Positions 45,001 through 52,404 of a stretch of DNA of 64,000 nt are shown here, piece by piece. Under the pieces are notes generated by a model, which was not told the origin of the DNA, did no database searches, and saw only the letters and a program-made list of their open reading frames with translations. A program made the translations under genes and the position numbers. Source of the DNA: Nautilus pompilius (lineage: Eukaryota > Mollusca > Cephalopoda > Nautilida > Nautilidae). The stretch spans positions 279,603 to 343,602 of the forward strand of contig JACATO010001109.1 of the NCBI GenBank assembly GCA_018389105.1, read 5' to 3'. Position 1 is the first letter of the stretch. Each line of letters starts with the position of its first letter.

Positions 45001-48000
45001 CTAATGCAAGGGAGATAACTTTGAAAAAAAAACCCTACAAATCTTGGTAATAATTTAAATGTTAAATCACATCTGACCACCACCTAAAAATAAAATCCAT
45101 ATTCTAAAACATGTTAGAGCTCCTGAGGAGAAAAACTGAATAGGTTTTAAACATAAAGCAGGCTTAGAAACTTTATACAGTGGGCACAAAAATCTAGGGG
45201 TGTTAGATTTGAGTTTGGGATATGAAAATTACTACAAGTGAAACGTAAACTAACATGAATTTTGCAGGCAATAAACCACCAAGAACCAACTTTGATGATG
45301 CAGAATTACACGCCAATGCCCAATTTGTTGGTCTTCCCAATTATATGCTAGATTTGGACGAAGGACCATCATCATTGGACAAGGGTCCAGCGGGCAGCAA
45401 GTGATTTTTGATAGAACTGTTCAGTTTGAACTTTTCTGACAGCAGGTGAAGTGTAGAGAGGTTTTTAATTGCTCAGCATGACCTCACTACTATAAAATTG
45501 TCCGCTACCGTAGATGGGAGAAGACAACCAGTAGTCAAGATATCTCCCCATTTATCAGAGATCAAATAATTGGCCATTTCCATATACTGTTTTGCCATTA
45601 ATTGTTTGCTGCCCATAGATGTTGTGCATTGAATAATTCATTTATATATAAAGGAAAGTGCAAGCAACATTGTGTCATCATGTCCCTTAAATCCTGCAGT
45701 GACTTCCAACAAGTTGTAGCATCAGAATTGCCCAAATTACCATAGCACCAGCAAGATTTGGTATACTGGACAGGATGATCAAAGACAATTGCCTTGCCTG
45801 ATGCAACATGCACACTGATAGGCCATAATCAAACTTTTACCCATCCATATCCGCTTATCTGGAGAACAGTTGGTGAGGCTTATGACTCAGTTAAATCTAT
45901 ATTTTTCAATACAATTTGAATGTTATTATTACTTTCACAATGAAAAAATGTCATTATTAAAGAAAATGAAAATGAAAGAGTTAGCTAGTTAAGTTTAATT
46001 TAATAAAAGTAAAGCCATTTTGGCTTATACAAAACCACCTATTTTGTTCTTTACTTGGTTGAAGCCATTAACTACCAGTGATACATTATTTCAAACACCC
46101 AGAATTCTCTTACAAATAAATTGAAAGAATTTTCTCATATTCAGCCTTGCGAACAGATCAGTTAATTCATGATTCTGTTCTCTAGTTGATCAGACAGCTT
46201 GATACTGACAAGGTTAACAACGGATACTTCATCTACAATAATGTCCCAATTTTCGTGAACACTCCATAATGAAGAGAGAGATTGATCTATCAGCTTCTTC
46301 TGGAAGTAGAATTTTCCCTGCTCATTACAGCAGGTGATTGAAAGGTAAAGATAAATGGGGGGATCTAATTTTAAGATGCATTTTATTTAATTCTGTGCAT
46401 GTGTAATCAGAAGTCAGTTTTAATTGGACTTTTAAACCAACCACTTCTACAGACTGAGTAAAATTGGAGGATTCCATTGTTTCAAGAGATGTTTGTGTTA
46501 ACTTAACATGGCACTGTATTTACACTTCTTACAGAAGTTAAATTTCATCTTACATATTAGTATACCGTTAACTTTTAGGATTCTGGGCTAAAGAATTATA
46601 AACAACAACAAAATCAGCATATCATAAATATCTTTTAGCTCTTAAGCATATTTCATTATCCCCCCCCCCCAATCAATCAACCTCAGAAAGGTGTGTGAAA
46701 AGTTCAGTACTCACCGGATTCACCATTAAACATGTGATCCACACACAACACCCGGTAAGTCTCATCCAAGGTGTTGTAGAAAGTTTCTTCAAAAAGAATT
46801 TGCACCTGTATTAAAACATAAAAGCATATATATTAAAACTAGATCCTTTTAAATGATTGCCTTTTTATACAAAGTGATGTCAAAAGCACCTTTATGAAAG
46901 CTGGCTAAAGATTTGATACAAAGCTCCAACAATAATGATAAATTATACATATACAGTGGCCAGTGAAAAAGAAATTAAACGAATCATCAGACTTAGCAAG
47001 ACAAATTCTGATGCATGAGATCTGATGGTTCATATAGCAACATTTTCCCAGCATCATAGACTTTGGTTATTTTTAGATATTTCAGCTTTTTACTGATCAC
47101 TTGCTTTTCTGGTATTGTTTTTTTTTTAGTTTTTTTAGGAGAAAAATTAATTAAAATAATGACAATTATCTATTATGTAAAAGGTTAAGACAGCTTCAAT
47201 CCTCCTGATGTCAACAATGATTAGCTGTTAGGTGAGAGATGCTAAGAGAGCTTTAATCCTCCTGATGTCAACAATGATTAGCTGTTAGGTGAGATATGTT
47301 AAGAGAGCTTTAATCCTCCTGATGTCAACAATGATTAGCTGTTAGATGAGAGATGTTAAGAGAGCTTTAATCCTCCTGATGTCAACAATGATTAGCTGTT
47401 AGGTGAGAGATGTTAAGAGAGCTTTAATCCTCCTGATGTCAACAATGATTAGCTGTTAGGTGAGATATGTTAAGACAGCTTCAATCCTCCTGATGTCAAC
47501 AATGATTAGCTGTTAGGTGAGAGATGTTAAGAGAGCTTTAATCCTCCTGATGTCAACAATGATTAGCTGTTAGGTGAGAGATGTTAAGAGAGCTTTAATC
47601 CTCCTGATGTCAACAATGATTAGCTGTTAGGTGAGAGATGCTAAGAGAGCTTTAATCCTCCTGATGTCAACAATGATTAGCTGTTAGATGAGAGATGTTA
47701 AGAGAGCTTTAATCCTCCTGATGTCAACAATGATTAGCTGTTAGGTGAGAGATGTTAAGAGAGCTTTAATCCTCCTGATGTCAACAATGATTAGCTGTTA
47801 GGTGAGAGATGTTAAGAGAGCTTTAATCCTCCTGATGTCAACAATGATTAGCTGTTAGGTGAGAGATGTTAAGAGAGCTTTAATCCTCCTGATGTCAACA
47901 ATGATTAGCTGTTAGGTGAGAGATGTTAAGAGAGCTTTAATCTTTAACAAAAATACCACTGACTGAAAAGCTCAAGAAAGTCACAAACTTTCCAGTGTTA

Positions 48001-49690
48001 AAAATGAATATCTTCTGCGCAAGAGTTGCCAATGTTTGGGAAAATTAACAACAACAGGAACTGCAGGATGAAAGGTCAAGAAAAAGGAAGCAGTAAGGTA
48101 CCATTGCTGACAAAATTAATTACCTACAAAGCAAAGCATTCCCATAAGCACATTAATCTCCCATGCTATGTCTATAAATGTTACATTACACAAATAATTA
48201 AAATGTAGCCGTAGCAAACATTTTACCTTCTGGAAAGCAGAAAACCCCTTCTGTAAGGAAACAAACCCATCTTCAATAACAGCCTCCTTAAAAAGAAAAC
48301 AAGCAATGGCAGTTTCATTGTTGTTGTTTATTGACCTGTGAACCATAACCAAAGATCAAGCTTATAAAACAAAAAAATCTAACACCATCCACAGTAGTTA
48401 GTATTAATAAAAATTCTAACCACAGACGGCAATCAAAATTGGAGAAAAGATTACTGGCGTGTGGGATATAAACCATGCTTTGGAAAAAAAAAGTTAGTGG
48501 TGAAACAGTTGATAAGGTTAAACTTTGTACACGTGTAACTGCACCTGACTCGTTCCTGACTCACCTTGGAAGACACGGTGTTAAGGAGGTTGCAACCTTC
48601 TTCGGGTGAAACAAAAATGTGGTCTTCAAAGTCTGTCCGATTAAATTCCACGTTGACACAAGCGGCATACCTGGGGACACACACCTGGCAAAGAAAAATT
48701 TTAAAAAATAAAAAAAAATGTTGATAATTACATTTAAAAACAATTTAAAAATTTTTTTTTTTTTTAGGATTCTATACTATGATCTAATCTGCTCATATCT
48801 AGGCAAAGATGGACTAATCATTAAAAATAAAATATTTATATCAGGGTATAGGCTTCCCTTTATTTCATTGCCCTGAAAAAATCCAGACGTTCAATGGTTC
48901 GTTTGTTTACCATTTCCTGGCAACAAAATACAGCTGTCTCCCGGTATTTGTGGGGATTACGTCCCTTGAGCACCTGCAGAGAGTGAAAAACCGCGAATAT
49001 TGGACGTGGTCCATAAAAATGCCTATAAACGTCAAAATATAACTTAAAATATAATAAAAAAAATATAAGTAAATATATAATAATAATTTAATAAAAAATA
49101 CAACACTCAGAGAAACACTCGAGATAGCTATACGCGGTAAACTGGGATGATGCGGGGCTGCTGGGCTGCATCTGCCTGAGACAGCGCCTCGTGGGCAGCA
49201 GCCAATCAGCAGCAAGGAGAAATGAATAACGCTCTCTGATTGGCTACTTTCAAACCTCCAGCCAATAGAGTTTATTTTATATTGATATTTTGTTGAATTT
49301 ACGTTAGTATTTATATTACAAAATTAGTAAATTATATTGTTATTAATAATTTAGCGTTAAAAAGCGTGAAAAAATATATATTGCCAAGAAAAAAGCCATA
49401 AAAAAATCACAGAAGATATTTGTGACTCCGTGAATATGCTGGGGTTTCCACAAACAATTATTAGTTAGGTTCTTAGGAAAATTCCTCGAATAACCGGGGC
49501 CGCGAATGCCGCACCACGATTACGTGGGGTCAACTGTATATAATTTCTTATTGCGGCTCTAGATTCTATCAAGTATACCGGCACTTACTATGCATCTGTG
49601 TGACGTGGTAATCTCAAACAGCTTCAGATGCTTACTCTGCAGAGCAATGAAGAATGGATTATCCAAAATGTCTTCATCATATTTCTCCAT
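2910..49690 (-). CDS. ANKRD27: ANKRD27 / Varp orthologue, 21 exons, 3' end beyond window
   Basis: Ankyrin-repeat protein with a VPS9 domain. In vertebrates it is an endosomal Rab21 exchange factor, a Rab32/38 effector, a VAMP7 regulator and a retromer partner through VPS29. Reading the minus strand, 21 exons join in phase to 747 codons without a stop: 49690-49589, 48684-48565, 48286-48227, 46805-46715, 44547-44467, 43162-43068, 42247-42188, 41708-41652, 39701-39559, 37803-37664, 37152-37074, 35126-35061, 33645-33558, 31725-31630, 30920-30731, 29648-29509, 27183-27091, 7930-7822, 5259-5102, 4293-4141, 3029-2910. Domains seen: conserved N terminus (1-270), VPS9 (about 270-395), zinc motif C455/C459/C461/C464, ankyrin repeats (about 487-645), linker, and second zinc motif C733/C737/C739/C742. 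Vertebrate Varp is about 1050 residues, so roughly 300 residues (second ankyrin block and tail) should lie left of position 1. Identification is by remembered family sequence and domain order. Confidence 0.97.
4141..4293 (-). CDS. ANKRD27: ANKRD27 exon 20, linker between ankyrin blocks
   Basis: Fifty-one codons, phase 0. It is mostly charged and polar (IKKKHLTKEIPEGPLKLES) and ends ALLRRKELLFKAITDDDSQL, resembling the vertebrate EVEKLLRAVADGDLEMV helix that opens the second half. The acceptor is TTATTTCAG and the donor is GTAATT. Confidence 0.88.
5102..5259 (-). CDS. ANKRD27: ANKRD27 exon 19, ankyrin repeats 4-5 and linker start
   Basis: A 158 nt exon, phase 1 to phase 0. It encodes EEIVRTLLENVAQTDVRNKK and QTPISCAHNAKVKQIL, matching the end of the first ankyrin block. 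It then enters a polar linker (ESSTTNKHLMMIKSQ). In vertebrates the linker between the two ankyrin blocks binds VAMP7. Confidence 0.95.
7822..7930 (-). CDS. ANKRD27: ANKRD27 exon 18, ankyrin repeats 3-4
   Basis: A 109 nt exon, phase 0 to phase 1. It encodes CVKALVFSDCGTGKLDLNA and then GNTPLHLAAKWGY, matching vertebrate CVKALVYYD and GDTPLHIAARWGY. The join to exon 17 (GHEK to CVKAL) reproduces the vertebrate order with nothing missing, despite 19 kb between them. Confidence 0.96.
11568..12073 (-). mobile_element. Mariner-like element reduced to its DNA-binding domain
   Basis: Bounded by perfect 13 bp inverted repeats (ACTATGCAGTGGA at 11568-11580, complement at 12061-12073) flanked by TA on both sides, the target duplication of the Tc1/mariner superfamily. 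The minus-strand ORF at 11943-11617 (108 codons) fills most of it. It reads as a helix-turn-helix domain of the DUF4817/HTH type used by mariner-like transposases: KTVRALVSKFEDTGS then QRSGRPKVSGEEKLSRI. No catalytic domain is present, so this is an internal deletion derivative of about 506 bp. Whether the ORF is expressed is unknown. Confidence 0.75.
12790..13350. repeat. Dispersed repeat family, copy A
   Basis: Similar, with many substitutions, to about 33000-33520. Shared strings include CAACATTTTCTGA, CTGCCTG..ATGCCAATG, GTATNNGNNTAAGNCAAAGGG and ACTTATGTC. Unassigned to a named family. Boundaries are approximate. Confidence 0.55.
13380..13630 (+). repeat. SINE-like repeat
   Basis: Contains a B-box-like GGTTCAGTTCC near 13450 and, about 100 bases later, a GGTTTCCTCTGGTTTCCGCC string typical of tRNA-derived SINE bodies in aquatic invertebrates and fishes. 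Related strings occur at about 43630-44000 and 38780-39085. The A box is weak, so identification is tentative. Confidence 0.35.
16692..17986 (-). mobile_element. Full-length mariner element with broken transposase
   Basis: A 1295 bp element with about 27-28 bp imperfect terminal inverted repeats (left CGAGGTCTGTCAAAAAAGTA, right end ending TCGACAGAACTTG) and TA on each flank (16690-16691, 17987-17988). Transposase is on the minus strand. The DD34D signature can be read: ITGDETWVYGYD, then LHHDNNPAHS, then YSPDTAPSDFWLFPK, with 34 residues between the second and third Asp. Frameshifts split it into at least four frames (about 17948-17655, 17655-17473, 17557-17120, 17322-17080), so it is inactive. 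It is an insertion in ANKRD27 intron 17. Confidence 0.92.
20480..21660 (-). pseudogene. Probable hAT-type transposase remnant
   Basis: On the minus strand near 21650-21590 a frame reads IALTTEIWDAS, resembling the hAT (ZBED-like) motif ALTTDxW. After a frameshift it continues ENHLLVCWSFANTWFYL then QTSWFEESCDNT, resembling the family's V-H-F-I..W.L...L.T..F..SHTA stretch. Downstream to about 20480 the reading is heavily interrupted. Ends and inverted repeats were not found. Confidence 0.4.
24030..25850 (+). pseudogene. Degenerate coding-like stretch of unknown origin
   Basis: Several short plus-strand frames follow one another (about 24053-24280, 24265-24519, 24564-24755, 24852-25082, then 25635-25835) with codon-like composition and stops between. 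One is Cys/His-rich (DDCSAMVCHQGCLPCGHHC near 24080-24135) and could be a decayed zinc-finger region. I do not recognise the family; an old transposon or retrocopy is likely. Confidence 0.3.
27091..27183 (-). CDS. ANKRD27: ANKRD27 exon 17, ankyrin repeats 2-3
   Basis: Thirty-one codons, phase 0. It reads LLLVHFGADPCLKDNDGNTP then LHLCTANGHEK, matching the vertebrate QDNNGNTPLHLACTYGHED segment. The acceptor is TCTCTTCCAG and the donor is GTAACT. The following intron is 19 kb long. Confidence 0.97.
29509..29648 (-). CDS. ANKRD27: ANKRD27 exon 16, ankyrin repeats 1-2
   Basis: A 140 nt exon, phase 1 to phase 0. It encodes ALHVAAAYGHGQLIDILVDR and, further on, CTPLHLACQKGFQNI, textbook ankyrin helices matching the first Varp ankyrin block. 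That block binds GTP-bound Rab32/Rab38 in vertebrates. The donor is GTAAGT. Confidence 0.97.
30731..30920 (-). CDS. ANKRD27: ANKRD27 exon 15, first CHPLC zinc motif
   Basis: A 190 nt exon leaving phase 1. It encodes FVQAGDEKSVKSFLSHQN, then CHPLCCCKGCEKLA, then SLVTAFTRDEMGYT, matching vertebrate Varp closely. C455, C459, C461 and C464 form the small zinc-binding 'Zn-fingernail' known to contact the retromer subunit VPS29. An extra cysteine (C460) sits inside the motif. Confidence 0.97.
31630..31725 (-). CDS. ANKRD27: ANKRD27 exon 14 (residues 395-426)
   Basis: Thirty-two codons in phase 0 linking the VPS9 domain to the first zinc motif. It reads VKWYQNTSNLVDSPQQTAAV and ends SSVDKFFE. Poorly conserved linker; support comes from open frame, acceptor TATATCCAG, donor GTAATG and continuity into exon 15. 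Confidence 0.85.
32130..32720 (+). mobile_element. Non-LTR retrotransposon (LINE) fragment
   Basis: Near 32226-32310 the plus strand reads YAVQAWSPHYVKDIDSLKKA then QRKFTKIIP. This is the conserved tail of a non-LTR reverse transcriptase (LEYAVQAWSP-x-L-x-KDI-x-x-LEKVQRR-x-TK). Stops follow, so it is a dead 5'-truncated piece in intron 13. Limits are approximate. Confidence 0.75.
33000..33520. repeat. Dispersed repeat family, copy B
   Basis: Counterpart of the copy at 12790-13350 in the same orientation. It also shares GTATAAGACAAAGGGCTG followed by CCCCACAAA and a TATTAA..CCCACTC string with about 62621-62680. Lies next to exon 13 in intron 13. Nature unknown. Confidence 0.55.
33558..33645 (-). 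CDS. ANKRD27: ANKRD27 exon 13, VPS9 end with catalytic Tyr
   Basis: An 88 nt exon, phase 2 to phase 0. It opens YYLTSIEASMEQIKSG, aligning with YCLTSFEAAIEYIRQG. Y366 is the expected catalytic tyrosine and lies 40 residues after D326, the spacing in vertebrate Varp (D310/Y350 from memory). The donor GTACCT is the weakest of the set. Confidence 0.94.
33646..37073 (-). other. ANKRD27 introns 12 and 11
   Basis: Introns flanking exon 12. They hold a poly-A tract near 34312-34330 and a CCA/CAC simple repeat near 34445-34480. At about 36700-36830 is a weak SINE-like stretch with a B-box-like GTTCGGATCGGGC and an inverted pair TGACC/GGTCA. No further exon is needed, as the protein is continuous from exon 11 to 13. 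Confidence 0.6.
35061..35126 (-). CDS. ANKRD27: ANKRD27 exon 12, VPS9 core (about 343-365)
   Basis: A 66 nt exon, phase 2 to phase 2. It encodes MANLLYMQHFHFSRSSNKDE, matching the vertebrate MANLSYIKNFRFSSLAKDE. The split codons give W343 at its start and G365 at its end. The donor is GTGAGT. Confidence 0.96.
37074..37152 (-). CDS. ANKRD27: ANKRD27 exon 11, VPS9 core with catalytic Asp
   Basis: A 79 nt exon, phase 1 to phase 2. It encodes TTDDLLPLLIFLVVKSE then IPNW. The second Asp (D326 in my numbering) aligns with the aspartate that VPS9 exchange factors use against the Rab nucleotide site. The acceptor lies after a long pyrimidine tract ending ACTTCAG, and the donor is GTGAGA. Confidence 0.97.
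37664..37803 (-). CDS. ANKRD27: ANKRD27 exon 10, VPS9 domain start (about 270-317)
   Basis: A 140 nt exon entering in phase 2 and leaving in phase 1. It encodes NIPLARKEMARLNKYSTP and then KRVVLALSRF, matching the vertebrate NIPRAKRELAQLNKCTSP and RKVVQLI. This is the start of the VPS9 fold. The acceptor is TTTGCAG and the donor is GTAAGT. Confidence 0.96.
37990..38400 (-). mobile_element. LINE 3'-end remnant
   Basis: Minus-strand reading gives VVEAESVNTWK in front of a TRL, resembling the C-terminal VVEA-S-VN-FK-RLDK-W motif of LINE reverse transcriptase proteins, with stops throughout. Orientation is opposite to the fragment at 32130-32720. Based on a short match only. Confidence 0.4.
38780..39085 (+). 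repeat. SINE-like repeat
   Basis: Has an A-box-like segment (GGGCAGCCCAGCGGGCAGG), a B-box-like AGAGTTCAGATCTC near 38830, and a CTCTCCTCCACCCGCC body resembling the tail of the copy at 13380. It is preceded by a short (AAT)n run (38752-38775). Ends in AGGTTACCTCCCTTG. Tentative tRNA-derived SINE. Confidence 0.4.
39559..39701 (-). CDS. ANKRD27: ANKRD27 exon 9 (residues 223-270, last codon split)
   Basis: A 143 nt exon leaving phase 2. It contains ASEDAEINKCTRNLKDLQ followed by DIGI, closely matching the vertebrate ASEDAAFNKITRSLQDLQ and DIGV. This is the helical bundle just before the VPS9 core. The donor is GTAAGT. Confidence 0.96.
39702..41651 (-). other. ANKRD27 intron 8
   Basis: Contains CA/CATA simple repeats (about 40905-41010 and near 41592-41612) and the Penelope/hammerhead-like segment listed separately. 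Otherwise nothing recognised. Confidence 0.6.
41377..41424 (-). mobile_element. Possible Penelope-like element remnant with hammerhead-like core
   Basis: The minus strand reads CCTGAAGACAGCCATGTGAA followed by ACGTTTACCGAAAC. This resembles the degenerate hammerhead string seen in Penelope-like retroelements (CCTGATGAAG...GCCGAAACGTC). The core differs from an active hammerhead (CTGAAGA rather than CTGATGA). Short match only. Confidence 0.3.
41652..41708 (-). CDS. ANKRD27: ANKRD27 exon 8 (residues 204-222)
   Basis: Nineteen codons, phase 0. It reads KRSAKHSPMYMESIKVATE, aligning with the Varp helix that ends KQAVEIYVHHE. The acceptor ends TTTTGTAG and the donor is GTAAGA. Short and only moderately conserved, but phase and position fit. 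Confidence 0.85.
42188..42247 (-). CDS. ANKRD27: ANKRD27 exon 7 (residues 184-203)
   Basis: Twenty codons, phase 0. It reads DTASSHFTKSMQIVLKDPTL, aligning with the Varp DSANALYTKCLQQLLRDS helix. The acceptor is TATTATTACAG and the donor is GTATGT. Confidence 0.9.
43068..43162 (-). CDS. ANKRD27: ANKRD27 exon 6 (about residues 152-183)
   Basis: A 95 nt exon, phase 1 to phase 0. It encodes LDRMLNNFSSSYDQLHGSHL, corresponding to the helical FDRNIASF region that opens the helical bundle in front of the VPS9 core. The donor is GTGCGT, a plausible non-optimal site; a shift of three bases would keep the frame. Confidence 0.85.
43163..44466 (-). other. ANKRD27 intron 5 with SINE-like copy
   Basis: At about 43630-44000 there is a B-box-like GTTTGATCC after GGGTTAGCATAGCAAGC, a pyrimidine tract, and GGTATCTGGTTTCCTCTCAC, similar to the SINE-like copy at 13380. 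The remainder is unremarkable AT-rich intron. Confidence 0.4.
44467..44547 (-). CDS. ANKRD27: ANKRD27 exon 5 (about residues 125-152)
   Basis: An 81 nt exon, phase 1 to phase 1. The acceptor is TTCTCTTCAG and the donor is GTAAGA. It encodes PFQSLPSSYSECTELLWGHS, aligning loosely with the Varp stretch DPFSLKTIEDVREFLGRHS, so placement rests on phase and flanking exons more than on identity. Confidence 0.85.
44548..46714 (-). other. ANKRD27 intron 4
   Basis: No exon is needed or seen. A stretch at about 45175-45830 has unassigned coding-like fragments on both strands (plus strand NKPPRTNFDDAELHANAQ near 45270-45320) and begins with CAGTGGGCACAAAAATC, which resembles a transposon terminus. I could not find the matching end. 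Confidence 0.4.
46715..46805 (-). CDS. ANKRD27: ANKRD27 exon 4 (residues 95-125, last codon split)
   Basis: Contains VQILFEETFYN, nearly identical to the vertebrate Varp motif PILFEETFYN, followed by RVLCVDH. Length is 91 nt, so it leaves phase 1. The donor is GTGAGT and the acceptor ends TACAG. One of the best anchors for N-terminal domain identity. Confidence 0.95.
47184..47942 (+). repeat. 57 bp minisatellite, about 13 copies
   Basis: Head-to-tail units containing CTTTAATCCTCCTGATGTCA and ACAATGATTAGCTGTTAGGT repeat every 57 bases with only a few substitutions (GAGAGAT/GAGATAT, AGAGAGCTT/AGACAGCTT). It lies in ANKRD27 intron 3. The homogeneity suggests recent expansion. Confidence 0.95.
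48227..48286 (-). CDS. ANKRD27: ANKRD27 exon 3 (residues 75-94)
   Basis: Twenty codons, phase 0 to phase 0. The acceptor tract is TTTTCTTTTTAAG and the donor is GTAAAA, a weaker site. The peptide EAVIEDGFVSLQKGF aligns with the Varp segment preceding the VPILFEETFY motif. The downstream intron holds the 57 bp minisatellite. Confidence 0.9.
48565..48684 (-). CDS. ANKRD27: ANKRD27 exon 2 (residues 35-74)
   Basis: Forty codons in phase 0 on both sides, with acceptor TTTGCCAG and donor GTGAGT. It opens VCVPRYAACVN and continues through FVSPEEG, matching the N-terminal domain of Varp after its exon 1 segment. No catalytic motif is present. Confidence 0.93.
48931..49536. mobile_element. pogo/Tigger-like MITE beside exon 1
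   Basis: Inverted ends CAGCTGTCTCCCGGTATTTG (left) and, on the complement of the right end, CAGTTGACCCCACGTAATCG, each flanked by TA. At about 606 bp with no transposase, it is a non-autonomous element of the pogo/Tigger type. It sits 52 bases from the donor of ANKRD27 exon 1. Identity of the inverted repeats is partial. Confidence 0.65.
49589..49690 (-). CDS. ANKRD27: ANKRD27 coding exon 1 (residues 1-34)
   Basis: Starts at ATG (49690-49688) and reads MEKYDEDILDNPFFIALQ, which closely matches the conserved Varp N terminus (M-x-x-YDED-x-L-x-NPF-x-x-AL). This fixes the start. A pyrimidine-rich tract ending in AAG lies immediately upstream, so the ATG may sit at the first base after a splice acceptor and the 5' UTR would be on upstream exons. 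The donor is GTAAGT and the exon ends in phase 0. Confidence 0.95.
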
Positions 49691-52373
49691 CTTGAAAAAC
49701 AAACAGGTTCACTTCACAGCGCATTCCTAGTTTCTGTGGTTGGTGCCAGCCACCAGACTCATGGAACCCTGTGAAAGACAACAGTAGTAGCAGTAGTGAA
49801 GCCAGATGCAACAACAGGGGTCTGATGTTTGGTGCACGCTGGTGGTCCCTTAGCTACTGTCACATTTGTTATCAGATCAAACGCATTCCAAGTCAAATGA
49901 GAAATGAAATTGCCCAAACAGAACTGGAATTCATGGCATCCCAAGATACCACTGCTTCCTTAAGTCAACAGCAATGTCAAAAACCATCAGAATAAAACTT
50001 TACAAAAGATCTACAGTCTAATGCTTCATCCAGCCAGTAATGGCTTATGTATAAGACAACTGGTAGTTAGGTTAGTTAACTTTCTCCACAGATTCATACA
50101 TTTAAAATGAGTTAATTAGTAATTATTAGTAGTCAGCCAGCACTGGTACCCAGTATCCTACTTTTAATGCAAATTTAATATGCAAGACGAGGAAAAATAA
50201 CTTTTTTGAAAAACATTCAGGATGTCCATTCCCCAGTTTTCTCAAAACAAAATGCCTTTGCACCCTTTCCAGACTGTAAATAACCTTAAGAAGATTAAAC
50301 CAGCAAGGGACAGTATACTCTAAATGAGGTCTAACCGAAGCTTGTTTTGATGTTTACAAAGCCTAAGATTATATTTGTGCAACTCAGCATGTTACAGATG
50401 AACACACAGTGGCATCCAAAATTAGTGCAACACCAGGAATAATTAGGTAATTACACCAGAACTTATCAAATGTTTTAAATTTTTTTTTTTTTTTGTTTTT
50501 CTAATTTTCTAATTCATCATTTGTGCATCTCTTTTGTTAAAAAAGAGAGTTAAAAATTACTGGTGACCAGAGGATAAAAAAAAGGCTTTGTGAAATTTCA
50601 TTTCCAGGTATCATTACATTGTGTGACCAAAATGTTAGAATAAACAAAATCTAATACATATGTTCAAACGTTTGTATGTTATTCTTTCAGGGCCGAACCA
50701 CAGCACCTGGAGGCCCCAAATTTTTGGTGTAGGTACTTCAGAATCTGGGCAAGGTTTTAACCTATCACACGCTCGCCTAAAGCCATTTCTTCCCATGCAG
50801 CACTGAGTAACCCAGCTAGTAAATCAATAACTAAAAATTGTAATAACTAGGATTAACAGCAAAATGGGGCACTTTAATATAGATGGTCACTAACTGACAG
50901 ACTTTGCTGTGTCACTCCTTGGAAATTTAATTTCCATCTGTTTACATGTTTAGTGTTGAAATAACATATAAACAAATATTAAGTGGTATGGTGCGTGTGA
51001 TAACGAAATAGAATGTTAAAAATAACAACTCTAAGGTGTGCCAAACAAAACATGGCTTTCACTGTATTACATAGAAATACATATATACTATCTATAACAG
51101 GTATTGAAGCTAAGTTATTAGATAGTTCTTTGAGAGTTTTATTACAACAATTTCACTAACTAATAACTTTGATTTTCATGATTTAATGTTTCCCACTTAT
51201 GAATTCAATGACTTTATGAATTCCATAATCATATACAAACTAGTCATCATCAAAGTCAACACTTCAAGGCATACCTAAGATATTTTTTTTCTAATGCTGC
51301 TAGTTGTCATTAAGCATAGTTAGTCTATTCTAAACAGTCAAGATCAGTGGCCCCTTATCCAGTCATGCATTCTGAGGGCCTGTATATCAAAAAAGATAAA
51401 CCAAGTAGGTAAATAAATTAATGTGCTGTCATCCTCAAAATGTGGTAAGCAGGTGTACAGAAAGAAAAGAAGAGCAACAGATTACTTTAAAAAAGCAAAC
51501 AATAAATAATAGAGTACTACTGTAGAAAAGTGGTTTTTGGAAGGGAGATCATAGTGAATGTTGAAGTGTAGATTTATCAATTAAAATATGTCCTAGTTAT
51601 CATTGAGATCAGTGACTATTCCAATTGATAATGTTATAAAAAATCAAAACACATTATCCTTACGTAGATCTACACCAAACTAATTTTTCTTAATAATTTA
51701 CCCAATATTATTAATTATAGTAAATATAAACTTTCAATATTTATCAAACATTTGTTAAAGTCATAGAGCTGTTGTGTCAAGAAGACAACAAACAACTCCA
51801 AATGTATTATATATGTATAGCATTGAACAACATTTGGCCATTTTTCATCATACTGTGTAAAAATGGTAAGCTGTTCGGCATCCATATGTCCTTGTTTCAC
51901 TGCTTTTCATACTCCCACTTCAAAAGAGCATAGAAAAACACGGGATGCCACCTCATCTAGAGACTAACCTAAAAGTACTTAATTACTTTTGTGCATTTGA
52001 AAATTTCCAATCAGTAATTTTAGTGTTGACATTAAATTATATAGAGTAAAGAAGCATGTTCTACCATTATCTGAAAAGACTTATTTCCAAAAACTTTTCA
52101 TTCACCAGCTTCAAAGAAAAACACCGCAAATTTTAATTATCAGATTTTTTTTTTCTCTTTTTCTTCTATTTATGTGATTATTAAATTGCTTATTGTTTGT
52201 AAGTTCATCTCTGTTCTCTTTAGAAAGGGGAAATTTATGAATGAAGAACAACATTTTAAAGCCATTTCTAAGTGAGCACTGGTCAAATAACATACTGCAG
52301 ATGTCTGTTAACAGAATGATTGCTCCCAACAGATTTACAGTTCATGTACTGATTGTAAGAACAGAACAATTTA

Positions 52374-52404
<31 letters not shown>

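Noticed and set aside
50410-50660. Tc1-like element starting at CAGTGGCATCCAAAATTAGT
   Set aside because: Only one end seen; no partner inverted repeat or transposase frame found.
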